Assembly: GCF_040369795.1 (NCBI RefSeq)
Contig: NZ_AP028955.1
Coordinates: 682,001-746,000 of the forward strand
Source: Spiroplasma_E ixodetis_B
Lineage (GTDB): Bacteria; Bacillota_I; Bacilli_A; Mycoplasmatales; VBWQ01
Direction of reading: 5' to 3'
Length of the DNA: 64,000 bases
Shown: one piece after another, positions 33,207 to 43,795 of the stretch
Layout of the letters: every line of letters starts with the position of its first letter
Position numbering within the stretch: position 1 is the first letter of the stretch
The notes under the pieces: model-generated
Databases searched by the model: none
What the model saw: only the letters and a program-made list of their open reading frames with translations
What the model was told of the DNA's origin: nothing
Position numbers and translations under genes: made by a program

Positions 33207-34450
33207 CTACATCTCTTTATTAATTGTTGAGTTTGCTTTAATGCTAGATGTGCTTGTTTCATTAATTGAATTTTCATTGCGTTGCTCATTATCATTTGTG
33301 TTTTCTCCAATTTCATTATTTATTTTTTTAGTTTCTTTAATAATATGTTTTAATTTATTTTCAGCCATTAAATGGTCAATATTATCATATTCACCAATTG
33401 CTTCTTCTTGTGACATTATGCCATTATTTAATCTTGAATTAATAATTTGGTCTTGTACAATTTGGTCAGTCATAGCAATTGGAATAAATTTAAAACTATA
33501 AGGTCTTTCTTCAATTCCATTTCAATAATTTTGACCACTTTCTTTTTTTGAATAAGTAACTAAAATATCAAGCATTCTATAAATATAAGGAGTATAATGT
33601 GCAATTTTTGTTTCTTTAGTTTCCATTATCATATTGATTATTAAGCATACTTTGATTTTTATTAGTATAAACATCACTACCATGTTCATCATAATCATAA
33701 CCAGAACCATTAAATATTAATTTAGCAGTATTATTAATATCTAATCAATAATTATCAAATTTAGGGTCACCTTGAATAATAACCATACTTGAATTACCAT
33801 TTTTATTATAAATTTCTACACGAACATCAATAAGAAATCAGCAAATTCACTAATATCCATTTCATTATTTTTTAATTTTAATATTTGTTCTGGTTTTAAT
33901 TTACCTAATGCTCTAGTTCTATTTAATACCCTTTCTTTTTGTTTTTGTGTAAATGCTTTATTAACATCATGAATTAATTTATAAACATTTTGACAATCTG
34001 GATAAGCATTTAATTGTGTTGAATTACCATATAAATTTAAATACGGTAAATTAGTTATTTCTACAATTGGTAAATAATCAAATGGATTTTTTAATTCATA
34101 TTCTTCAATTGGTTCAATATCTGGTTTCATTTTAGTTTTTGTAGAACCTAAAATAATTTCTTTTGAACCACTAAATACTTCAACTTTTACTTTTCCATTT
34201 TGCATTGTTACTCAAGTTAATTTTGCACTATCACTTTGTTCTTGTTGAAAAAATAATTCTGCTGATTGTTCTTGATCATTAAATTTAGCAACTCTATCCA
34301 TAAAACTTGGTGTTGGAACAAGTAATGCTAATTCATTATTTTTAGTTAACATTCATATTAAAAATGATTTTCCTAATAAACTTTCTTGTAAACCAAATTT
34401 ATATAATCTTTCAAATCATTTATCTTTATCTTTTAATTTATTTAAAAAAT
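33207..34450 (-). pseudogene. phage portal protein, frameshifted and N-truncated
   Basis: The first ~200 codons (FLNKLKDKDKWFERLYKFG ... LLGKSFLIWML ... ISEFADF) are typical of SPP1 gp6-like portals. After a frameshift near 33828 (LIDVRVEIYNKNG) and another near 33625 (ETKETKIAHYTPY), the frame continues through NSRLNNGIMSQEEAIGEYD to TAG at 33207. The portal is the dodecameric ring through which DNA is packaged. The N-terminus is removed by IS5 at 34451. The portal assignment rests on layout and motif feel, not a search. Confidence 0.6.
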
Positions 34451-35602
34451 AGACATATTCCGTCAATAAATTTAATCAATTGTCAATAATAATATTTATA
34501 AATTTTTTAGCGTTAATAATTATAGAAGTTAATATTTTTAAAAAAATACTTTAAAAATAAATTTATATTTCAAACACAAAAATTGTTAATATTATTTTTA
34601 TATTAACTTGATAAAAATTTAAATTTTTAAAAAAATATTAAAAATATTTTTTTATTTTAATGGTTTTGTTTTATTAAAAATTTCACAAAGTAAGTTAAAT
34701 CTTAAGTACATAAGTCTAAATATACTTTTTCTACATTTATTTATTAAAATTTTGAATCTTTTTAATCAAGCAAAAACATGTTCAACTTTAATTCTAATTT
34801 TTGAAATAATTTTATTGTAGATTTTTTCTTGTTTAGTTAATTTTTTATTTTTAGTTTTTTTAATTGGTGATATAGTATTTTTATAAATATTTTGTATTCC
34901 TTGATATCCCAAATCGCCAATAATTATTGTTTTTTCTGAAAATTCAAGATTTGAATTTTTTAATATTTGAAAATCATGTACTTTTCCATTATCAGCAAAA
35001 ATATCAACAATTTTTTTATTAAAAAAGTCATATATAATTTGAAATTTTATAGAAAACATTCAACTTTTACCAGAAAAATATTCTAACTGTAGTTTTTTTT
35101 AGTTGGTCTTTCAATTTCAATTTCAGTTGAATCGATTAAATAAAATTGAAATTCCTTTAAATCTTCTTGTTTTTTCTCAATTTTTGATTTATATTTTGTT
35201 TTTAAAAACTGATAATCTTTGTCATCACTAAGTTTATTTTCTACTCAAGTAATATTTCGAAAACAACTTGATGCACTCATTTTATATTTAATACTCATTT
35301 GGAAAAAAGTATAATATTCTTTTCAGTATACTAAAGTCATCATCAATCTTTCTTCAACTGAAAGTTTATATTTTCTACCTTTAGTTTTTTTTAAATTTTC
35401 TATTTCAATTAATTTTGTTAACATTTCATCAAAATGAAAACGTTTTATACCAAAATATCTATAAAATTGTTCATTTTTTAATTTTTTTAAATTTTCAAAA
35501 TTCATTTTTATCAACACCTTATTAATTTATTAATAAAGAAATTATAAAATAAATTTTAAATTATTAATTGACTTTTAAAAAATTTATTTACGGAATATGT
35601 CT
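34451..35602 (-). mobile_element. IS5-family element, apparently intact
   Basis: It is 1152 bp with both ends. The left flank is the portal gene and the right flank is the interior of another IS5, so there is no target duplication and recombination between IS5 copies is implied. Confidence 0.9.
34652..35505 (-). CDS. IS5-family transposase made by -1 frameshift
   Basis: ORF A runs 35505-35083 (140 codons) and ORF B ends at 34652. The A AAA AAC heptamer lies at 35098-35092. Catalytic residues are as in the copy at 31620, and no nonsense codon is seen. Small missense differences include KEF in place of NEF before the first Asp region. Confidence 0.77.
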
Positions 35603-36333
35603 ATAGTATTTTTATAAATATTTTGTATTCCTTGATATCCCAAATCACCAATAATTATTGTTTTTTCTGAAAATTCAAGATTTGAATTTTTTAATATTTG
35701 AAAATCATGTACTTTTCCATTATCAGCAAAAATATCAACAATTTTTTTATTAAAAAAGTCATATATAATTTGAAATTTTATAGAAAACATTCAACTTTTA
35801 CCAGAAAAATATTATAACTGTAGTTTTTTTTAGTTGGTCTTTCAATTTCAATTTCAGTTGAATCAATTAAATAAAATTGAAATTCATTTAAATCTTCTTG
35901 TTTTTTCTCAATTTTTAATTTATATTTTGTTTTTAAAAACTGATAATCTTTGTCATTACTAAGTTTATTTTCTACTCAAGTAATATTTTGAAAACAACTT
36001 GATGCACTCATTTTATATTTAATACTCATTTGGAAAAAAGTATAATATTCTTTTCAGTATACTAAAGTCATCATCAATCTTTCTTCAACTGAAAGTTTAT
36101 ATTTCCTACCTTTAGTTTTTTTTAAATTTTCTATTTCAATTAATTTTGTTAACATTTAATCAAAATGAAAACGTTTTATACCAAAATATCTATAAAATTG
36201 TTCATTTTTTAATTTTTTTAAATTTTCAAAATTCATTTTTATCAACACCTTATTAATTTATTAATAAAGAAATTATAAAATAAATTTTAAATTATTAATT
36301 GACTTTTAAAAAATTTATTTACGGAATATGTCT
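35603..36333 (-). mobile_element. IS5-family element, 5' part, defective
   Basis: It runs from the left end at 36333 into ORF B (NIYKNT). ORF A has GAA to TAA (HFD* before MLTK). The 3' ~420 bp are missing at the junction with the neighbouring IS5. Confidence 0.85.
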
Positions 36334-36960
36334 AATCAAAATAAATAATCGGATAAACACTTTCTAATGGCCGATTTTGTCATGCTTTAACATCATCAAT
36401 AACATCATCAGTAATTTGACTAATAACACTTTCACTAATATCAGCACCATGATATAACTCTTGTAACTGCATTCTAATATCTGATAAAGTCATGCCTTTG
36501 GCATATAATGAAAGAACTTGTTGATCAAAACCATCAAATATTCTTTGTCTTTTTGCAACTATTTACTGGCTCAAAATTACTATTACGATCTCGCGGTACA
36601 TTAATCTCAATTTTACCTTGTTGAGTTATTAATTTTTTTGAACTTATACCATTGCGAGCATTATCACTAGTATTATGTTGATTTTTTTCATATCCTAAAT
36701 AATTTTGCATTTCAGAATTCAACATTTTTTCAACTAATCTTTTTGTTAATTCTTTATATAAACCTCCCTCTTTAAAAACTATTGTTAAATCTTCAGTATT
36801 TTCTAATAATAAATCTACTGCTTTTGATATTGGAACATTATTATTAATATTTTGTTTTTTAGACATACGTAACTCACTCTTTCTATTTATTTAATTTTAT
36901 TTACTAGAATTAATTAAACATAGTTATTTTTGTAAGTTAAACAGATTACTAAACATTACC
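36334..36960 (-). mobile_element. IS256-family element, 5' part, frameshifted
   Basis: Its left end is at 36960 and the transposase starts at 36866. An extra T shifts the frame at FEPV. It is cut by IS5 in VYPIIYFD. Confidence 0.85.
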
Positions 36961-37255
36961 TTTGATGGTTTTGATCAAAAAGTTTTTCCAAATGATATGG
37001 CAGTTTTTAAAATATTTTACTTAGCAATTGAAAATATAACAAAAAAATGAACAATGCCCATTCAAAATTGAAATACAGCAATTGCTCATTTTATGATAAA
37101 ATTTGAAGATAGAATTAATCTAAACTAGTAACTTTGTAAAAAGATACACAGATTTTTAAAAATCCTCAGTTATCCTGCAGAAATCAAAAGAGTGATTTAT
37201 ACAACAAATGCTATTGAATCTGTTAATAGTTAATTACGAAAAGTTATTAGAAAGA
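36961..37255 (+). mobile_element. scrambled IS256 fragments
   Basis: Three plus-strand pieces are joined out of order: DGFDQ codons (36961-36978), the 3' end from KVFPNDM through the stop and right terminus (to 37166), then an internal piece (SYPAEIKRVIYTTNAIESVNS, with CAA to TAA) at 37167-37255. It lies just downstream of sepF. Confidence 0.75.
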
Positions 37256-37278
37256 AATAAAAACCTATTTGTTCAAGA

Positions 37279-37563
37279 TTAACTTAATTCATTTTTAAAT
37301 TCATAAATATGAATATCAGTTTTATCAACAACAAAACCAATAACATACGAAATACCACAAAGAAAATCTATAATTCTTCTTCGATCATTTTCAACAGTTG
37401 TTGTTAAATTAACTTTAATTGGTTTTTGTAAAATCATAACATTAGCAATTGATTCAATTTCTTGATAATTTTTAGGAGCAAATTCTTGTATTTGTTCTTG
37501 AAAACTGGTTTTATAATTACTATTTTCATCATTGTCTTTATATTTTTTACTTCTTCATCCCAT
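37279..37563 (-). CDS. sepF: cell division protein SepF
   Basis: This 94-residue protein starts MGWRSKKYKDN, with TGA as codon 3, so it is invisible under the standard code. The SepF core is visible: FAPKNYQEIESIANVMI, VNLTT, DRRRIIDFLCGISYVIGF and a terminal DIHIYEF strand. SepF polymerises on the membrane and tethers FtsZ. It is shorter than Bacillus SepF (~150) and lacks a long N-terminal membrane helix region. It starts 6 bp after ftsZ with GGGAG upstream, so it is the last gene of the division operon. Confidence 0.85.
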
Positions 37564-37569
37564 AATTAA

Positions 37570-38724
37570 TTAAACTCCCTTTCGTCTTCGTAAAAATGAT
37601 GGTAAATCATCATCTGCTTCAATTGCTGCTTCTTGGACTAAATTTTGTTGTTCTTCTTCTTTTTTCTTTGTTTGTTCTTTAATTTCTTCGCTTAAATATT
37701 GAGTCTTATTAGTAATAAATTCATGATTATCAACTTTTGAACTATAAACAAAATTATTAGCATTAGCACCTTCTTCATCAAAACCAGTGGCAATAACTGT
37801 TACAATCATTTCATCATTTAAATTTTCATTAACAGCGACACCAAAAATGATATTAACATCATTACCCGCAGCATCACGAACTAAATCAACAGCAATATTA
37901 CCATCAGTTAATGTCATTGTTGTTCCACCAGTAACATTAACAATAGCATTTTTAGCACCCTTAATTGTCACATCATCAAGTAAAGGAGAAGAAATAGCTT
38001 TTGTTGCGGCTTGTTTAGCTTTATGTTCACCCTTTGACATTCCAATACCAAATAAGGCATTACCTTTATTTTCAATAATAGTACGAACATCAGCAAAATC
38101 TAAATTTATTAAAGCAGGAACAGCAATTAAGTCAGTAATAGTCTGTACACCTTGACGTAAAATATTATCTGCTTCTTTAAACGAATCTTTAAGAGGAATA
38201 TTACCAATTACTTGTAATAATTTATCATTAGAAATAATAATAATTGCATCAACTTGTTTCTTTAAATTTTCAATTCCAACTACGGCATGAGCATTACGAT
38301 TACGTCCTTCAAATTTAAATGGTTTAGTAACAATAGCAATTGTTAAAGCGCCACATTCTTTAGCAATTCTTGCAACAATTGATGCAGCACCAGTACCAGT
38401 ACCACCACCCATACCAGCAGCAATAAAAACCATATCTGCACCATCTAAAGCACGTTTAATCTCTGCTTCACTTTCAATTGCGGCTTGTTTGCCAATTTCG
38501 GGATTAGCTCCAGCTCCAAGTCCCTTTGATAATTCTTTGCCCAAAATAATTTTATTTTCAGCTGGAGATGCATTAACTACTTGTGCATCAGTATTAGCAA
38601 CATAAAAATCAACACCTTGTACCTCTGCTTCAATCATTCTATTAACAGCATTATTACCAGCACCACCAATACCAATTACCCGAATTGATGCTATTGGTTT
38701 AAATTGTGAATTATTATGTTCCAT
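37570..38724 (-). CDS. ftsZ: cell division GTPase FtsZ
   Basis: This 384-residue tubulin homologue forms the division ring. The N-terminal VIGIGGAGNNAVNRM, the GTP-binding signature GGGTGTGAA, NLDFADV (T7-loop type region) and a C-terminal DDDLPSFLRRRKGV peptide are present. I chose ATG 38724 because AGGAGG sits 8 bases upstream. An in-frame TTG 24 bp earlier overlaps the upstream spacer. It contains no TGA. ftsA-like lies 35 bp upstream and sepF 6 bp downstream. Confidence 0.96.
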   Translation of the reverse strand: MEHNNSQFKPIASIRVIGIGGAGNNAVNRMIEAEVQGVDFYVANTDAQVVNASPAENKIILGKELSKGLGAGANPEIGKQAAIESEAEIKRALDGADMVFIAAGMGGGTGTGAASIVARIAKECGALTIAIVTKPFKFEGRNRNAHAVVGIENLKKQVDAIIIISNDKLLQVIGNIPLKDSFKEADNILRQGVQTITDLIAVPALINLDFADVRTIIENKGNALFGIGMSKGEHKAKQAATKAISSPLLDDVTIKGAKNAIVNVTGGTTMTLTDGNIAVDLVRDAAGNDVNIIFGVAVNENLNDEMIVTVIATGFDEEGANANNFVYSSKVDNHEFITNKTQYLSEEIKEQTKKKEEEQQNLVQEAAIEADDDLPSFLRRRKGV

Positions 38725-38759
38725 TTTATTTTCCTCCTGATTAATCAAATTGTCTTCTT

Positions 38760-40040
38760 CTATTTACTACCATCATTATACTGATAATTTGGTTGAAAGG
38801 GGGAATTATAATGCTTATTATCATGATTATTAGAATGCGTATAATGATTTAATTTTGATACAATTTCTGGTTTATGTATTGATGAAATATAATTATTACT
38901 AAAAACATTTACTAAATGTTGGTAGTGAGTATTACCGATTAAAGTAGTTCACTGATAACTATATGCACCAGGAGTTTGGCTAAGCATATAGTTTACTTCT
39001 TTTAGTTTGCTATTATTTTTAAAATAGTTGGTAAAACCACATAAACCAATAGTAATTCCCGTAAAAATAATTTCCATATCTGAACTCTTATTATCACTAA
39101 CTTCATCAAGAAAATATTCAATACAAGCAATAATTTCATTAATTTGTTTTTTAACTGTTGCTTGTAAATCAGTTTTTGTTAAACGAACAATAGATTTTTT
39201 CTGCTCATCAACATACTTATCAACAACAACATCGCATAAATAATTACTGCTTATATTAATAATTTTTTGTAAATATCTTTCAGCTTTATCATAACCACAA
39301 TGCATTTGCTTCATTAATGATTGAATTATTTGATTTCAACCAATTTTAATATTGGTTGTTGCAAATAATACTGAATTACTAAAAACACTAATCTTAGTAC
39401 TATTAATATTTCAATCAACTAAAACTGTATTACGATTAAAATCAGTATTTTTAATATTACATACTAATGCAAATTGATCTAAAGTAACCGTTAACAATTC
39501 TGTTTCGGCATTAGTTAATACTTCGAGGTGAGAATTATATAAACTTTTAGGTAATGAATAAACTAAAGCATCAACATGCATAACTTGTCCTTTTTTAGCA
39601 ATTGGTAATTGTTCATTACCAATTGAATGATCAACTTTAAAATTGTATGGTTTAGTTAAACAAATAATTTCACTATTATCAATAGTAATGTTTTTAGCCA
39701 TTTCAATCACTTTACTACAATCTTCATCAGTAATAATGTGGTTAGCATCTTTAAAATCAAGTGATGCTTGTGATTGATAAATTTTTAAATTATTTGAAGG
39801 TAAAGTTAAGGCAATACGTTGTACTTTTATATTTAAAGTATTATTAATTTTATTAATAATTTGCCTTAATAACTTACCTGTAGCAATTGAATTAATAATT
39901 ACACCATTTTCAGAAAACTGTTCAGTATCAACAGTTTCTTTATATAAAACCTGAATTTGATTATTAACATAATTATTAACCATAACTTTTAAACTAAAGT
40001 CTTCAATTTGACATACAACATATAATTCTTGAAAATTCAT
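38760..40040 (-). CDS. ftsA: FtsA-like cell division protein
   Basis: This 426-residue protein sits between rsmH and ftsZ, the FtsA position. The N-terminal layout (FQELYVVCQIEDFSLKVMV, a KLLRQIINKIN helix, ALTLPSNNLKIYQS) fits the actin-fold 1A/SHS2 region. VLVDWNINSTKISVF and IIFTGITIGLCGFTNYF resemble the later phosphate and adenosine motifs. The tail (KPEIVSKLNHYTHSNN...) is Asn-rich. Strong divergence is usual in Spiroplasma. GGAGGTG precedes ATG 40040. Confidence 0.7.
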
Positions 40041-40061
40041 ATTGTTCACCTCCAAACATTT

Positions 40062-41012
40062 TTATGAATCAATATAAGTAATAACTCTTAACTTTGCACT
40101 TCGTGCTCTTGGATTTTTATTTATTTCATCAGGCTTTGGTGTAATTGGTTTTTTAATTATTAATTGATATTTTGTTTTTCAATTATTGTGAACTGGTAAT
40201 TTAGCATATAATTGCGCTTGTGGATCAATTAAAACTTCATTAAAAGTTTGTTTAACAATACGATCTTCTAAAGAATGAAAACTAATAACAACAATTCTAC
40301 CATTAGAATTTAATAATTTCAAAGATTGTTTTAAAGAAGATTTTAATGTTTCTAACTCGTTATTAACAGCAATTCTTAATGCTTGAAAAGTCTTTTTGGC
40401 AGGATGATGATGCTTATTTAATACTCTTACTGGTAATGATTTTTTAATAATCATAACCAATTGTAAAGTGGTATCAATTGGTTGAAAAGTTCTTGTTTTA
40501 ATAATATTTTTAGCAATACTACTAGCAAATACTTCTTCACCATAATTTTTAATAATTGTTTTTAATTGCTCATAATTATAATTATTAACAATATCTCACG
40601 CATTTAATTTTTGACTTTGATCCATACGCATATCTAACTTAGCATCTTTCATATAACTAAATCCTCTAATATCTTCATCAACTTGTGGTGATGATATACC
40701 TAAATCATATAATATACCATCAACTTTAGTAATATTTCTTTTTAAAAACTCATATTGAATATTGGCAAAATTACTTTTAATTATTTCATATTTATCTTTA
40801 AAATCTTTTAAAATAATTTTACTATTATCAATGGCCATTTGATCTTGATCAAAAGCATATAGTTTGCCAGAGGTAAGTTTTGATAGTATAACTTTACTAT
40901 GACCTGCTCGTCCTAATGTACAATCGACATAAATACCATCAGGTTTAATATTTAAGAAATAAATAGCTTCTGTTAACATTACAGAAATGTGTATTGCATT
41001 GATATTATTCAT
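40062..41012 (-). CDS. rsmH: 16S rRNA (cytosine1402-N4)-methyltransferase
   Basis: This 316-residue SAM-dependent enzyme methylates C1402 in the ribosomal P site. The conserved HISVMLTEAI start, VDCTLGRAGHSKVIL SAM loop, DGILYDLGISSPQVD, RGFSYMKDAKLDMRMD, FQALRIAVNNEL and VVISFHSLEDRIVK are all present. It starts 5 bp after mraZ. Several TGA codons are Trp. Confidence 0.96.
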
Positions 41013-41017
41013 AATTT

Positions 41018-41449
41018 TTATATCTCATCTAGAGCTGCTCCCGCTGACTCAAATTTATCCTTGGTATCTTGATTAAAACTATTTCAATTAGTTTCTGATC
41101 AAATCTCAATTTTATTGGATAGTCCAATCATAATTACTTTTTGTTTAATATCAGCTAGTGTCAATAATGAATGTGGAATATTAATGCGACCTTTACTATC
41201 AATAGTTAATTCTTCTGAATTAGCAAATACTTGTCTTGCCAAAATTCTGGCTTCTTTCTGACCTTCAGATTGTGATAAGATTTTATCTTGTCATTTAATA
41301 AATTCAATTTCGTTACGAATAACTAAACAGCCTTCAAAACCTTTAGAAACAATAACAATCTCATTGTTATGAAAATAACTTCTAAACTTAGAAGGAATTA
41401 TCATTCGTTTCTTTTCATCTAATGTTGACAATGATTGTCCTAGTAGCAT
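41018..41449 (-). CDS. mraZ: transcriptional regulator MraZ
   Basis: This 143-residue protein has two SpoVT-AbrB-like swapped-hairpin repeats: STLDEKKRMIIPSKFR (residues 8-23) and LTIDSKGRINIPHSLL (about 80-95). MraZ forms a ring and controls its own operon by binding short repeated boxes. Three TGGG boxes are present upstream. TGA codons encode Trp in IKWQD, IWSETNWN. GGGTGAT precedes the ATG. It is first in the dcw operon. Confidence 0.93.
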
Positions 41450-41456
41450 AATATCA

Positions 41457-41480
41457 CCCACACTTTCCCACTATTACCCA
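41457..41480 (-). promoter_or_regulatory. triple TGGG repeat, probable MraZ operator
   Basis: TGGG occurs at 41480-41477, 41470-41467 and 41460-41457 (minus strand), spaced by exactly 10 bp, between the -10 box and the mraZ start. TGGG-type repeats with about one helical turn spacing are the known MraZ binding pattern. Confidence 0.75.
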
Positions 41481-41481
41481 T

Positions 41482-41510
41482 ATTATATAACCTTTGGCAT
41501 ATAATTGCAA
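41482..41510 (-). promoter_or_regulatory. promoter of the mraZ operon
   Basis: TTGCAA (41510-41505), 17 bp and TATAAT (41487-41482) on the minus strand. Confidence 0.75.
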
Positions 41511-41569
41511 TTGATTACTTTAAATGTATGACTAGCCAGTAAAATAAAAGAGCATACAATAATAAAAAT

Positions 41570-41609
41570 AAAAACTCATTTACTTTAAAAAAATAAAGAA
41601 ATGAGTTAA
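41570..41609 (-). terminator. terminator between surface gene and mraZ operon
   Basis: On the minus strand the stem AACTCATTT / AAATGAGTT with inner CTTTA/TAAAG pairing is followed by TTTATTTTTATT. It ends transcription of the BspA-like gene before the mraZ promoter. Confidence 0.75.
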
Positions 41610-41733
41610 AAGTTTTTAAATTTACCGTTTGTCAATATTATATGTTTTTATAAAAAACAAATATAATATTTTATTATATTATTCTAATTTTTATTATAGT
41701 TAATTACTTAGAAATTAAATACTTTTGATCAAA

Positions 41734-42430
41734 TTAAATAGTGTTATTAATAAAAAAGTTTTTAAATTTAGGTAATTTATTAGAATCAGAAATTGCTGAA
41801 CCAACAGCAAAATGAGTGTGATATAGTACATTGGATACATCTCACTTCGAAAGATCTTGATCAAATAATACTGAGCCAGCAAACATACCAGTGATAATTC
41901 TTACATTGGATACATCTCAAGTTGATAAATATTGATTAAATAAAAAACAACGAGTAAACATACCACTCATACTTCTTACATTAGATACATCTCAAGTTGA
42001 AATATTACCATTAAATGATGAAGCATCCATATATAAAAAGAGACTTTCCTAAAAACTGTGTTTTTTAAATAAATTTTAGTTGTAAAATCACTAAGTTACA
42101 CAGATTACTAAACATTACCCATAAAGAAGTGATTTCTGGTGGTAATTTGTCAGGTACTTCTTTAATTGTTTCTGGCATTCTAACAACTTGAATTTCACCT
42201 TGTTGGTTTTTATAAAAACCAATTTGAGTAATTTTGGTAGTTTTTATATTTGATAAATCTCTTTTATTAGTTGTTTGTTCTTTTCCATCTTTATCAATGT
42301 AAATTGTATCTTGTTGTGTTTTTTTATCTAAAATTTTAATTTTTTGTGGAGTTTTATTTAAAACAGTATTTAAAGCTCCAATAGATGTTCCAAATGCTAA
42401 AACACTTAATGCAGTCATCAATTTTTTCAT
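41734..42430 (-). pseudogene. BspA-like (DUF285) surface repeat protein, split by MITE
   Basis: The N-terminus (MKKLMTALSVLAFGTSIGAL) is a signal peptide without a lipobox Cys. A linker to PPEITSLW follows. After the MITE at 42040-42119 there are three DUF285 repeats: FNGNISTWDVSNVRSMSGMF, FNQYLSTWDVSNVRIITGMF and FDQDLSKWDVSNV. The Trp in each repeat is TGA. Such repeats form leucine-rich-type surface domains. The MITE adds in-frame codons to a TAA, so only about 130 residues plus MITE-encoded tail could be made. GGGAGG precedes ATG 42430. Confidence 0.75.
42040..42119 (-). mobile_element. 80-bp MITE with IS256-like ends, copy 2
   Basis: Same sequence as 3033-3112 apart from one base at the GGGAC end. 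It interrupts the DUF285 surface gene. Confidence 0.8.
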
Positions 42431-42459
42431 ATTGAAAACCTCCCTTTTTATCTTATTCA

Positions 42460-42487
42460 ATAACTTTTTATTAAATCTATAAGTTAT
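42460..42487 (-). promoter_or_regulatory. leader hairpin shared with 43916-43943
   Basis: ATAACTT ... AAGTTAT arms enclose a conserved TTAAATCTAT core, about 30 bases upstream of the surface-gene ATG. The same block precedes the peptide at 43796-43891. It may be a shared promoter or leader. Confidence 0.4.
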
Positions 42488-42585
42488 TTATATATTAGAA
42501 TGCTTTTTAAGATAACACAATAACAAATATTTATACTCCCACAAAACACTACTTTTAGCATAAAATTAACAAATCAAGCAATAAA

Positions 42586-42620
42586 AATCACTAGCAACAA
42601 TAAAGATGCTAGTGATTTTT
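42586..42620 (-). terminator. bidirectional terminator
   Basis: A perfect 11-bp stem AATCACTAGCA / TGCTAGTGATT is flanked by A and T runs on both sides, following the minus-strand gene ending at 42672. Confidence 0.8.
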
Positions 42621-43179
42621 TATTATTAAATTTTAAAAATCTATTTAAATAAATTCAACAAAAAACTATTACTAATTAGCAACAAAAAATGAATTAACAG
42701 ATTTTAATGAAGATGAATCATTATCAATATTTGTTTCATTACATCTTGTCTTAAACTCTTCATCATTAATTAGTAAAGTACCATTTTCTTCATTATCCAA
42801 TATGCTCTGATTTTCATTATTAGTTTCAAAATCAATAGGATTTCAAAATTTATTTATTAATCAATTAGTAGTTCCAGAAACTCCATCAAGTGTAGCAAAA
42901 ATTGGAGCAATAATTTTTGAATCAAGACCAGGTGTTCAAAATAATGTCCCTCCTCCAATAACTGCAGCAAAAGGACATAATAAATTAAAACCATCTTCAA
43001 TTGACTTTAATATTTTATTAGTTGTTGAATCTTTATTATTAAAATAAATACGTGTAAGTGTTGTTGTTCCAGCCAAAACACCAGAAATAGCAGATATTTC
43101 AAAACTAATAAATGGTAGTAAATTAGGAATTGTTAAATCTCAATTACTTGCTTTAGTAAATATTGTTTTAATATTTATC

Positions 43180-43259
43180 GGGACTTTCCTAAAAACTGTG
43201 TTTTTTAAATAAATTTTAGTTGTAAAATCACTAAGTTACACAGATTACTAAACATTACC
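43180..43259 (-). mobile_element. 80-bp MITE with IS256-like ends, copy 3
   Basis: Identical to 3033-3112. It sits directly against the long-hairpin repeat inside a membrane-protein gene. Confidence 0.8.
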
Positions 43260-43330
43260 CTTTTATACCCTTTATGTACTATTTTTAAATTTTATCATAT
43301 AAATGGAGATAAAAGCCTATCTAGGAAATT
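43260..43330 (-). repeat. long-hairpin repeat, copy 2
   Basis: It matches the 6096-6168 repeat over about 65 bp in inverse orientation, including the flanking AATTTCCTA. The distal arm is imperfect (CTTTTATACCC) next to the MITE. It interrupts the coding frame. Confidence 0.65.
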
Positions 43331-43632
43331 AACATCTAATGTTGTAACTATATATGAGGTATTTGTTAATATTTTTCAAACTTCTATTAATGTTGCTACT
43401 TTTTTACTATCTGGTAAAAATGTAAATGTTGTCCCAAAAACACCACTATTTAAAGCATTTGCTAAATTTAATCATTGTGAAACTTGACGAGCATTATGTA
43501 ATAATTTAGTAGTTGCACCAGCACTACCAGCACCAATAGCATTTAAAGCAATAGTAATAATTTTTTTATACTGTTCTTGATTATTTATCATTTAATTACT
43601 CTTCTTTCTAAGTTAAAATTTATCTAATTAAA

Positions 43633-43672
43633 CAGCAAAAAAGCCTGTTTAGGTAATAATACTAAACAGGCT
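43633..43672 (-). terminator. terminator
   Basis: Perfect 11-bp stem AGCCTGTTTAG / CTAAACAGGCT followed by TTTTTT on the minus strand, downstream of the 31-residue ORF. Confidence 0.8.
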
Positions 43673-43795
43673 TAATGATTTAAGCACATATTTCTTGTCT
43701 GTTCATATACATTATAAAATCAAAACATTTAAAAAACAATATTCAAAATAAAGTAAATATAAAAATATTAAGTAATGTAAACAACAATCTTTACA

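Larger units (their letters stand above)
42672..43591 (-). pseudogene. membrane-type hypothetical protein, interrupted by hairpin repeat and MITE
   Basis: The 5' part (ATG 43591, MINNQEQYKKIITIALNAIG, to VTTLDVN) stops being gene-like where the long-hairpin repeat begins (43330). After the repeat and the MITE the frame resumes (TIFTKASNWDLTIPNLLPF ... to VNSFFVAN and TAG). Hydrophobic segments (LLPFISFEISAISGVLAG, LLCPFAAVIGGGTLF) suggest a membrane protein. Total original length was about 255 residues. Function unknown. Confidence 0.6.

Noticed and set aside
33187..33501. Hydrophobic plus-strand ORF
   Set aside because: It is antisense to the C-terminus of the decayed portal gene.
37787..38155. 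122-codon plus-strand ORF
   Set aside because: It is antisense to conserved ftsZ and has no family features.
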